Shown: positions 57,469-64,000 of the stretch, in pieces
How positions within the stretch are numbered: the stretch's first letter is position 1
How the letters are laid out: each line of letters begins with the position of its first letter
Assembly (NCBI RefSeq): GCF_014256275.1
Contig: NZ_JACCFE010000002.1
Coordinates: 5,684,001 to 5,748,000 of the forward strand
Direction: 5' to 3'
DNA length: 64,000 bases
Origin: Rhodococcus sp. 4CII
GTDB lineage: Bacteria > Actinomycetota > Actinomycetes > Mycobacteriales > Mycobacteriaceae
Position numbers and translations under genes: made by a program
Notes under the pieces: generated by a model
Database searches by the model: none
What the model saw: only the letters and a program-made list of their open reading frames with translations
Told to the model about the DNA's origin: nothing

Positions 57469-58422
57469 TCATGACGCTCGCAGGTACGCCGGTGTCGGCA
57501 GCGGTGGCGCGGTCGATCGGTAATGGTGCCCGGTCGGGGTGCGGAGATCGATCTCATGCCTACTGCTCCGGCGGGTGACCGACGGACCACCCGGCGCGGG
57601 ACCACCGGTGAGGAGGGTCTGGTCCGAGAGCACCAGATTCACCGTCACCGGCACCCCCGCCGCCACCGCCTGTCCGGTGCCGCGTTCGAACAACAGGTCC
57701 ACCATCACCTGATTCCGGGTACGGCCGCCACCGTGTCCGGTGGCGATGAGGCTGTCCGCGTCCCGCCCCAGAGTGGCCTGCAGACACACTGCCTGCTGCA
57801 CCGGCATCAGCACACTCAGATACGCCATCGTGTCCGGTGCCGGCCGCGTCGTGACCCGCCGCTCGGAGACGGCCTTGCGGTGCCGCGCCACCACAGCGGC
57901 GGCATCGAGCTCCGCCGCAAGCGCCTTCGCGCGCGCGACCAAGGCCCGATCACCCACCCCGTCCAGAACGGCCGGGTCCGAACACAACCGGCGATCCACT
58001 ACCGCACGATCGGTCGCCGACAGGCAGGCGGTTTCGCGCACCAACAACGTCGCGCGCCATTCGTTCAACCGGCCGGACCGCAGCAACACCAACGTGTGCG
58101 GCATTTCGTGCACCAGTGCCCGCGCGAACCCCAGATGCCTGCCACCCCGGTTCGGGGACTCCCTGCGTGCCAAGGCGATCTGCGATCCGATTCCGCGGTC
58201 CCACTCCGCCCGCGGCAACCCCCGGACTTTGCGGTCCTCCCGCATGCAGAAGGCGACATCCTCGGTGATCACCGCCTGCACCGCGCACCCCACCGACTTC
58301 AGCGCCTCGAGCGCATCGAGCAGATCGATCCCCAACCCGGCATCGCCACAAGCCTCAACACACCGCAGCCGTGTCGTGAAAGCCCGCAACTCCGCCAGAT
58401 CCGGTGCCACCACTTCCCCCAT
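57469..58422 (-). CDS. DUF222 (13E12-family) protein lacking its HNH nuclease domain
   Basis: 317 residues. A full DUF222 domain (LRAFTTRLRCVEACGDAG to VMVDLLFERGTGQAV) runs into the segment VNLVLSDQTLLTGG and then straight to the family's tail RTPTGHHYRSTAPPLP. The HNH domain that normally lies between (~120 residues with CRTPWC... and HxxP motifs) is missing. 13E12-family genes are LexA-controlled in mycobacteria, and a matching SOS box lies upstream. GGGGGAGG precedes the ATG at 58422. It may still act as a DNA-binding protein, but nuclease activity is not expected. Confidence 0.8.
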   Translation of the reverse strand: MGEVVAPDLAELRAFTTRLRCVEACGDAGLGIDLLDALEALKSVGCAVQAVITEDVAFCMREDRKVRGLPRAEWDRGIGSQIALARRESPNRGGRHLGFARALVHEMPHTLVLLRSGRLNEWRATLLVRETACLSATDRAVVDRRLCSDPAVLDGVGDRALVARAKALAAELDAAAVVARHRKAVSERRVTTRPAPDTMAYLSVLMPVQQAVCLQATLGRDADSLIATGHGGGRTRNQVMVDLLFERGTGQAVAAGVPVTVNLVLSDQTLLTGGPAPGGPSVTRRSSRHEIDLRTPTGHHYRSTAPPLPTPAYLRAS

Positions 58423-58444
58423 GACCAACCTCCCCCAAGGTTAT

Positions 58445-58460
58445 TCGAATATGTGTTCGA
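58445..58460 (-). promoter_or_regulatory. mycobacterial-type SOS (LexA) box
   Basis: TCGAATATGTGTTCGA on the plus strand matches TCGAAC-N4-GTTCGA with one change. It lies 22 bases before the DUF222 gene start, where LexA boxes stand in related 13E12 genes. Predicts DNA-damage induction of the DUF222 gene. Confidence 0.7.
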
Positions 58461-58557
58461 CTCTACCAATCATGTTCGACTGGGGCAATACTCGGCGGAT
58501 TCGGTCTACGGTGGTCGGGAGAACTCTCGTCGGACAAGGATGTGGGGACTGGCTGCG

Positions 58558-59169
58558 ATGACCGATGACGCTGATCTGCAACGTGCGGTCGCGCACGAGT
58601 TCTCGGCACTGGCCGATCTGCTCGACGGGCTCTCCGATGCGGAGTGGGACACGCCGTCGTTGTGTGCGGGGTGGCGGATTCGGGAAGTCGTCGCGCATGT
58701 GACCATGGCGGCGCGCTACTCGGAGGATGAGTTCATGCGACGTCTGCGTGAGAGCGAGTTCGATTTCACCCGGCTGTCGAACGAGATCGCCGCTCGCGAT
58801 GCCGAACTGGCAACGGCGGAACTCGTCGCCAATGTGCGCTCGGACATCATGCGCCACTGGACCCCGCCCCGCGGTGGGTATCACGGCGCCCTCAACCATG
58901 TGGTGATTCACGGACTCGACGCCACCGTGCCGCTCGGACTGCCGCGCCGGGTTCCGGAGGCGACGATTCGCGTCGTTCTCAACGATCTCACCGCGGGTGG
59001 CGGTCACTCGAACTTCGGCATCGATATCGAGGGCCGCGGTTTGCGGGCGACGGACCTCGACTGGTCGTACGGTTCCGGCGCCGAATTACGCGGAACAGGT
59101 GAAGATCTCGCGCTGATGATCTGTGGCCGCAGCCTTCCGGCAGGGCGGGTCGAGGGCGACCCCCTGTAG
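58558..59169 (+). CDS. maleylpyruvate isomerase-family (MDMPI-type) mycothiol-linked protein
   Basis: 203 residues with a DinB-like helix bundle: LADLLDGLSDAEWDTPSLCAGWRIREVVAHV (in parts; SLCAGWRIREVVAHV at ~34-48) and NHVVIHGLDATVPLG, with His residues that would bind a metal. The C-terminal half contains ERGLRATDLDWSYGSGAE-like residues. MDMPI proteins use mycothiol as a cofactor. ATG at 58558 or 58540; the former is taken. It is divergent from the DUF222 gene and so may share the SOS box. Confidence 0.8.
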   Translation: MTDDADLQRAVAHEFSALADLLDGLSDAEWDTPSLCAGWRIREVVAHVTMAARYSEDEFMRRLRESEFDFTRLSNEIAARDAELATAELVANVRSDIMRHWTPPRGGYHGALNHVVIHGLDATVPLGLPRRVPEATIRVVLNDLTAGGGHSNFGIDIEGRGLRATDLDWSYGSGAELRGTGEDLALMICGRSLPAGRVEGDPL

Positions 59170-59254
59170 TCCGGGAGTGTGGCGCCGAGGGATCCCGGGA
59201 AGTCCATGGACAGTAGTCGTCGCCACCGGGCCACCGTAAACCGGCGGGCGGCCG

Positions 59255-60067
59255 CTACGTCCGCAAACCGGGATGACGGCTGGCCAGAACCGGTACGAGG
59301 AATCTGTTCGGCGCGAGGCGGGCGAACATGGAGGCCGCCCGGTTCGCGAAGCCGGGTATGGCGATCATGTGCCCCTTGTCGAGTCCGTCGATGCCGGTCG
59401 CGGCCACGGATTCGGCGCTCTCCCACATGAAGCTGGGCAGTGCGGCTTCGGCGTCTTCCTTCGCGAATCCGGCGGTTTCGCCGAACCCGGTGTCCACGGG
59501 CCCGGGGCAGAGCGCGGTCGCGGTGACGCCGGTGCCTTTCAATTCGCCGGTGAGGCTCTCGGTGTAGGAGAGGACGAACGCTTTGCAGGCGGCGTACCCG
59601 GCCTGCCCGGGCAGCGGCTGGAACGCCCCGGTGGAGGCGACGTTGAGGATCGCTCCCCGGCGCCGTTGCACCATGCCGGGCAGGGCGCGGCTGCACAGAT
59701 CCGCGACAGCCATCACATCGACCTCGATCATGTTCATCTCGGCGTCCGGATCGGACGCCGCCACCGGGCCGAGGGTGGACAGGCCGGCGTTGTTGACGAG
59801 GATGTCGAGGGTGAGTCCGAGTTCGCCGACGCGGTCGAGCAGGGTCGCGCGCGCGGAGCGGTCGGACAGATCGGCGCACACCACGTGTGCCCGACCGCCC
59901 GCGGCACGGAGTTCGGTGGCGAGCTCCTCCAACTTCTCGGCCCGACGGGCGACGAGCACGACCTGGTGACCGCGGCGGCTGAGTTCACGGCTGATCGCGG
60001 TGCCGATCCCGGACGACGCTCCGGTGACGAGCGCGGTGCGATCGGCGGCAGGCGTGGGGAGACTCAT
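59255..60067 (-). CDS. short-chain dehydrogenase/reductase (SDR 1 of 3)
   Basis: 270 residues. TGASSGIGTAISREL (~15-29), NNAGLSTLGP (~92-101), catalytic YAACK (~160-164), and IAIPGFANRAASMFARLAPNR near the end, as in DltE/YqjQ-type SDRs. TAGGTT lies exactly six bases before the ATG, so it is probably leaderless. It heads its own transcript although two further SDRs lie just upstream. Confidence 0.9.
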   Translation of the reverse strand: MSLPTPAADRTALVTGASSGIGTAISRELSRRGHQVVLVARRAEKLEELATELRAAGGRAHVVCADLSDRSARATLLDRVGELGLTLDILVNNAGLSTLGPVAASDPDAEMNMIEVDVMAVADLCSRALPGMVQRRRGAILNVASTGAFQPLPGQAGYAACKAFVLSYTESLTGELKGTGVTATALCPGPVDTGFGETAGFAKEDAEAALPSFMWESAESVAATGIDGLDKGHMIAIPGFANRAASMFARLAPNRFLVPVLASRHPGLRT

Positions 60068-60115
60068 GGGTCCAACCTACGTGCCGCCGCCGTCGCTGAC
60101 GCAAGGTTCGCCGTG

Positions 60116-60907
60116 TCAGGCGTGGGTTCCGCCGTCGATGCGGATCTCGGTTCCGGTGACGAACGCGCCGTCGTCGGAGGCGAGCATGGCGACCACACCG
60201 GCGACCTGCTCGGGTCCGCCCATGGCAGCGCCACCGGATTCCAGGGTGGTGGGGAGGATGGGTGAGAGCTTGGAGAACAGGCTCCAGTCGGCGTCGGAGG
60301 GAACGTAACCCGATGTGGCGTCGGTGATTCCGGTCTTGATGCTGCCGGGGGCGACGCCGACGGCGCGCAGGCCCTGCTTGCCGTATTCGAGTGCCAGTGC
60401 GTGGGTGAACGACTGGATGGCGCCCTTGCTCGCGGCGTACGCGGCCATGTACGGGTGCGCGAACGCGGCGGACGTGGAACTGAAGTTCACGACCACGCTG
60501 CGCTCGCCCCGCAGCAGTGCCGGCAGGCATTCGCGGACCATGAGGAACGTGCCGGTGAGGTTGACGCCGATCACCTGGTTCCAGAGGTCCAGCGACGTCT
60601 CGTGGGTGTGCGAGGCGCGGAGGATCCCGGCGGCGTTCACGAGGACGTCCAGTCCGCCGAGCGTCTCGACGCTCGACTTCACGCCGTCGACGACGGACTT
60701 CTCGTCGCCGATGTCGATGCCGGTGACGCTGAGGCGTCCCGCGGTGCCTGCGGCGTCGGCCAGCTCCGCCGTCTTCGCCAGGCCGTCTTCGGAGACGTCG
60801 GCTGCCACGACGGTGCCGCCCTCGTCGAGCAGGCGGAGCGCGGTGGCCTGTCCGATACCCGACGCGGCGCCGGTCACCAGGATCCGGCGGTTGTCGAATC
60901 GATTCAT
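60116..60907 (-). CDS. short-chain dehydrogenase/reductase (SDR 2 of 3)
   Basis: 263 residues, classical SDR. TGAASGIGQATALRL (~12-26), NAAGILRASHTHE (~90-102), catalytic Tyr in YAASK (~157-161), GGTHA at the C-terminus. The NAD-preferring Asp (VVAADVSEDG) is present. Follows SDR 3 after 34 bases, likely co-transcribed. The substrate may be a steroid or a hydroxyacyl-CoA; this is inferred from the neighbours only. Confidence 0.9.
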   Translation of the reverse strand: MNRFDNRRILVTGAASGIGQATALRLLDEGGTVVAADVSEDGLAKTAELADAAGTAGRLSVTGIDIGDEKSVVDGVKSSVETLGGLDVLVNAAGILRASHTHETSLDLWNQVIGVNLTGTFLMVRECLPALLRGERSVVVNFSSTSAAFAHPYMAAYAASKGAIQSFTHALALEYGKQGLRAVGVAPGSIKTGITDATSGYVPSDADWSLFSKLSPILPTTLESGGAAMGGPEQVAGVVAMLASDDGAFVTGTEIRIDGGTHA

Positions 60908-60941
60908 CGTCTGTACTCCTCGTGTGTTTCCGTATTCGATC

Positions 60942-61718
60942 TCATTGGCCCATCACGTATTTCACGGTGGGCCCGGCGGTCCATCCGCCGTCGACGGCCA
61001 GTTCCGCTCCGGTGACGTAGGCGGCGGCATCGGACAGCAGGAAGCCGACGGCACCGGCGATTTCCTCGGGTACCCCGACCCGGGCCATGGGGGTGTTCGG
61101 GTAGTTGCCGTCGCCCGCCTGGATTCCGAGGCCCGCGGTCATCGGGGTGTACGTCATGCCGGGGTGGACGGAATTGACGCGGATTCGGTCGGTGCCCAAC
61201 TCGACGGCGGCGATCTTCGTCAGTCCTCGCACGCCCCACTTCGATGCGCCGTAGCCGGCGGTCAGCGCGAGGCCCATCAGCCCGGCGGCCGAGGAGATGT
61301 TGACGATCGATCCGCCACCGGCGGCGCGCATGGGGGCGATCACGGCCTGCAGACCGTTGAACACCCCGGTCAGGTTGATGTCGAGGACCGTCCGGAAGTG
61401 GTCGAGCGGTTCGTGCTCGATGTACTGGCCGGTGGAGATGCCGGCGTTGTTGACGAGGCCGTCGACGCGTCCGAACTCTTTCGTCGCCACGTCGACCGCG
61501 GCCTGCCACTGCTGCGGGTCGGTGACGTCGAGGTGGCTGTATCGCGCCCGGTCGCCCAGCCGGGCGACGGTGGCGTGTCCTTCGTCGTCGAGGACGTCGC
61601 CGATCACGACGCTGCCGCCCTCGTCGACGATGCGCTGCGCGAAGGCGGCGCCGAGCCCGCGTGACGCGCCGGTCACGATCACGACCTTCCCCGCCAGTTG
61701 CTGTGCGATCTCGGTCAT
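60942..61718 (-). CDS. short-chain dehydrogenase/reductase, FabG3/3alpha,20beta-HSD-like (SDR 3 of 3)
   Basis: 258 residues. TGASRGLGAAFAQRI (~16-30), GDVLDDEG (NAD-type Asp), NNAGISTGQYIEHEPL, catalytic YGASKWGVRGLTK (~153-165), then RVNSVHPGMTYTPM and ELAVDGGWTAGP. The length and the HPGMxxTPM stretch match mycobacterial 20beta-hydroxysteroid dehydrogenases. First of the two-gene transcript with SDR 2. Confidence 0.9.
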   Translation of the reverse strand: MTEIAQQLAGKVVIVTGASRGLGAAFAQRIVDEGGSVVIGDVLDDEGHATVARLGDRARYSHLDVTDPQQWQAAVDVATKEFGRVDGLVNNAGISTGQYIEHEPLDHFRTVLDINLTGVFNGLQAVIAPMRAAGGGSIVNISSAAGLMGLALTAGYGASKWGVRGLTKIAAVELGTDRIRVNSVHPGMTYTPMTAGLGIQAGDGNYPNTPMARVGVPEEIAGAVGFLLSDAAAYVTGAELAVDGGWTAGPTVKYVMGQ

Positions 61719-61943
61719 CTCAGCTCACATCCTCGTTCTCGGAAATCTCGTTCGTCGGCGCGCGTCGGTTGCCGACCGCCCGAGTCTGCTGCGGGCATCG
61801 CCGCCGGGAAACGGGGTCTCCCGGTGATCGGAACAACTCGTAGCCACCGGAAACCCCGGCCCACTGTGATGTGGATTACCCGCTCACGTTCCGGACACGC
61901 CGGAGGGGCGGCTCTCCTCGACAGCCCACCGAAAGGCTCTTCT

Positions 61944-62861
61944 ATGTCTCGTCGTGTCACGTCCACCGCCGCGGCGCTGATCACCGGCAGCGTCCTGTTC
62001 GCGGGTTTCGGTACGCCGGCGCTCGCTTCGGCGGACCCGCTGTCGCTGCCCGGAATCACGCTCCCCGGATTCGGTTCCGCCGACTTCGGGAGCGCGGGCC
62101 CGGTCGCCGAGACGCCGCGACTCGCGTCGGTAGACAACTTCCGCGACGTCGGGGGCACGGGACGGGGGTACGCCACCGCGCGTGGGGGACACGTGACGCG
62201 GGGAGTGTTCTACCGTTCGAACGCACTGGTCCCGAACGATCAGGATCTCGCCGTCCTCACCGGTCTCGGTCTGACGGCGGTGTACGACGTGCGCACCGTC
62301 GAAGAGGTCGCGGCGAAACCGGACCGGCTCCCGGCAGGCCCGCGATACCTGGGCATCCCCATCCTGTCGGGCGACCTGGGTGCGGCGGTCGCGCAACTGA
62401 AGTCGCCGGCCGACGCCGTCGCGTTCATGCAGCAGATGAACCGCAGCTTCGTCGACGACGCGGCCACCCGTGCGGGCTTCGCGAATCTTCTGACGTCACT
62501 GGCCGAGACGGCCGGACCGCAGGTCTTCCACTGCACGGCGGGCAAGGATCGCACCGGCTGGGCGTCCGCACTGCTGCTGAGCATCGCGGGCGTTTCGCAG
62601 GAGACCATCTTCGACGACTACCTGCTCACCAACGACTACACCGCCGCGTCGATGAAGGTCACGTACGACCAGATCGCCGCCAGCCGCGGGGAGGCGGTGG
62701 CGGCGATCTACCAGCCGTTGCTCGGGGTCGACCGGAGCTATCTGGAGGCAGGGCTGGGGCGCCTCACCGAGCGGTACGGCACGGTCGACCGCTACCTGAC
62801 CGAGGGGCTCGGCCTCCGCCCGGCGACCATCGACCGGCTCCGGAGCAAGCTGCTGAGCTGA
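61944..62861 (+). CDS. secreted tyrosine/lipid phosphatase (PtpB-like)
   Basis: 305 residues. Cleavable signal (ALITGSVLFAGFGTPALASA), a short linker, then a phosphatase domain: NFRDVGGTGRGYATARGG (~70-87), FYRSNAL, VYDVRTVEEV, and the active-site loop FHCTAGKDRTGWAS with Cys-x5-Arg intact (~197-210). This layout is that of exported PtpB-type phosphatases, which act on tyrosine and phosphoinositides. CGAAAGG is upstream of the ATG at 61944. Its preceding gap of 225 bases shows no other feature. Confidence 0.9.
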   Translation: MSRRVTSTAAALITGSVLFAGFGTPALASADPLSLPGITLPGFGSADFGSAGPVAETPRLASVDNFRDVGGTGRGYATARGGHVTRGVFYRSNALVPNDQDLAVLTGLGLTAVYDVRTVEEVAAKPDRLPAGPRYLGIPILSGDLGAAVAQLKSPADAVAFMQQMNRSFVDDAATRAGFANLLTSLAETAGPQVFHCTAGKDRTGWASALLLSIAGVSQETIFDDYLLTNDYTAASMKVTYDQIAASRGEAVAAIYQPLLGVDRSYLEAGLGRLTERYGTVDRYLTEGLGLRPATIDRLRSKLLS

Positions 62862-62874
62862 GTCGAGCGGTGCG

Positions 62875-63822
62875 TCAGGCGCCGATCGCGTCCGAGAGCG
62901 TCGTGAGCTGGTTGATCTCGGACGCGGTCAGCGTCACCGTCGGGGCGTCGAGCAGGGCGGGAAGTTGCTCGAGTCGGCTCGCGCTGGCGATCGGCGCGGT
63001 GATGCCGGGCCGGGTGAGGAGCCAGGCGAGCGCGATGGTGGAGATCTCCGCGGAGTGGGCGGCGGCGATCTCGGCCAGCGCGTCGACGACGGCGAGGCCC
63101 GATTCGGAGAAGTAGCGGGTCGCCATCCGCTGACGGGGTTGACCGTCCAGATCGGCCTGGGTGCGGTACTTGCCTGCGAGGAAGCCCGCGGCCAGGGAGT
63201 AGTACGGGAAGACGCCGAGGTTGTTCTCGCCGGCGATCGCCGCGACCTCGGGTTCGTAGTCGTGCCGGTGCACGAGGTTGTAGTGCGGCTGCAACGCGAT
63301 CGGGGCCGCGAACCCGTTCTCCGCCGTGAGGGACAGCCATTCCCGGATGCGCTCGGGGGAGTAGTTGGAGATGGCGACGTAACGGACGAGGCCGTCGCGA
63401 ACCAGTTCGTCGAAGGCGCCGAGTGTGTCGACGAGCGGGGTCTCGGCGTCGTCGAAGTGGGCGTAGTACACGTCGATGTGGTCGGTCTGGAGCCGCTTCA
63501 GGGACGCCTCGGCCGCGGCCCGGACGTTGGCGGGCGCCAAGCCCTTGAAATCCGGATGCCGGCTGACCTTGGTGGCGATCACCATGTGGTCGCGATTGCC
63601 TCGGGAGGACATCCAGTTGCCGAGGACGGTCTCCGACTCGCCGCCGGAGTTCCCCTCGGCGAACGCCGAGTACGAGTCGGCCGTGTCGACGAAGTTGCCG
63701 CCGCCCGCGGCGAACGCGTCGAGGATCTCGAACGACGTCGATTCGTCACTGGTCCAGCCGAAGGTGTTTCCGCCGAGGGCCAGGGGAAAGATGTCCAGAT
63801 CCGACGTGCCGATCGCGACCAC
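62875..63822 (-). CDS. aldo/keto reductase
   Basis: 315 residues. The AKR tetrad can be assigned: DTADSY (Asp and Tyr, ~46-51), the Lys in IATKVSRH (~84), and the His in YYAHFDD (~118). Then ISNYSPERI and the NADP-site IALAWLLTRPGITAPIASAS (in part). Reduces aldehydes and ketones with NADPH; a protective role is likely. Convergent with the phosphatase gene, 13 bases apart. The 178 bases after it up to the window end hold no gene I can support. Confidence 0.92.
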   Translation of the reverse strand: MVAIGTSDLDIFPLALGGNTFGWTSDESTSFEILDAFAAGGGNFVDTADSYSAFAEGNSGGESETVLGNWMSSRGNRDHMVIATKVSRHPDFKGLAPANVRAAAEASLKRLQTDHIDVYYAHFDDAETPLVDTLGAFDELVRDGLVRYVAISNYSPERIREWLSLTAENGFAAPIALQPHYNLVHRHDYEPEVAAIAGENNLGVFPYYSLAAGFLAGKYRTQADLDGQPRQRMATRYFSESGLAVVDALAEIAAAHSAEISTIALAWLLTRPGITAPIASASRLEQLPALLDAPTVTLTASEINQLTTLSDAIGA

Positions 63823-64000
63823 GGGTGCTCCGTTTCTTGGTGTGCTGTTTCTCGGTGTGCATGTGCGAAGGTGCGAAGAGTTCGGCTGACCACGCTATCG
63901 CAGCCGCGTAGCGAACGTGCGTCCGACTACCGAACGCCCTGTTTTCGGTGAACTCCCGGAATCGGACATGTGTGATCGAACCCAGCCCACCGCGACTCCA

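Noticed and set aside
57475..57610. Possible continuation of the PPOX remnant into the DUF222 gene
   Set aside because: The family pattern fades after GKVVLLRITP, and the DUF222 tail is clear on the other strand.

Overview
The window is a high-GC actinobacterial chromosome segment, most likely Rhodococcus (R. opacus / R. jostii / R. wratislaviensis type). The reasons are the very high GC with many GTG starts, the order lipoproteins-rpsL-rpsG-fusA-tuf, orphan Mce-associated membrane proteins, a FadD15-type ligase, a mycothiol-linked (MDMPI-type) protein, many acyl-CoA dehydrogenases, and a 13E12-family (DUF222) gene behind a mycobacterial-type SOS box. The species is inferred; I could not run any search. 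No tRNA, rRNA, CRISPR array or intact insertion sequence was seen.

Layout. 1-5.3 kb: end of an MFS drug-efflux gene closed by a strong hairpin, then an LLM flavin oxidoreductase overlapping a MarR regulator, a pirin, a class III nucleotide cyclase and a small unknown protein. 5.3-12.6 kb: a TetR/FAD-monooxygenase divergent pair with two matched operators, aminopeptidase N, an EamA-type exporter, a crotonase and an SDR. 12.6-22.5 kb: an eight-gene operon, nearly all genes overlapping by 1-4 bases (TIGR03084-like protein, AtuA-like protein, two acyl-CoA dehydrogenases, biotin-dependent acyl-CoA carboxylase beta and alpha, enoyl-CoA hydratase, TetR). It looks like a methylcrotonyl/geranyl-CoA-type pathway for branched or isoprenoid acyl-CoAs. 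22.5-28.4 kb: two DUF3558-like lipoproteins and the str operon. 28.4-30.9 kb: a five-gene Asp23/DUF2273/AmaP-like envelope-stress operon, including a 59-residue membrane protein. 31-35.4 kb: two orphan Mce-associated proteins, a degenerate HNH-like protein, a heteromeric acyl-CoA dehydrogenase pair and a small membrane protein.

35.4-42.7 kb is the most unusual block: a minus-strand operon of SWIM zinc-finger protein, DUF5691-like protein, MoxR-type AAA ATPase, DUF5682-like protein and VWA protein, each gene overlapping the next by exactly four bases. The DUF5682-like protein carries motifs resembling TraB/TIKI/EreA-type metallo-hydrolases, which makes the locus a candidate NTP-dependent effector or conflict system.

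42.8-64 kb: small regulators and enzymes, a FadD15-type acyl-CoA ligase, patatin and secreted lipases, a polar amino-acid ABC transporter, a SulP transporter split by a frameshift, endonuclease IV, a HipBA toxin-antitoxin module, a scar region (decayed PPOX/F420-type gene next to a DUF222 gene that lost its HNH domain), three SDRs, a secreted tyrosine phosphatase and an aldo/keto reductase.

Window-wide patterns: at least six genes have a TANNNT -10 box exactly six bases before the start codon, which predicts leaderless mRNAs. Three intergenic hairpins share a GGTTGAC(A/G)AG(T/G) core and look like a repeat family used as terminators. Several gene remnants (GNAT, PPOX, SulP, DUF222) mark sites of local decay.
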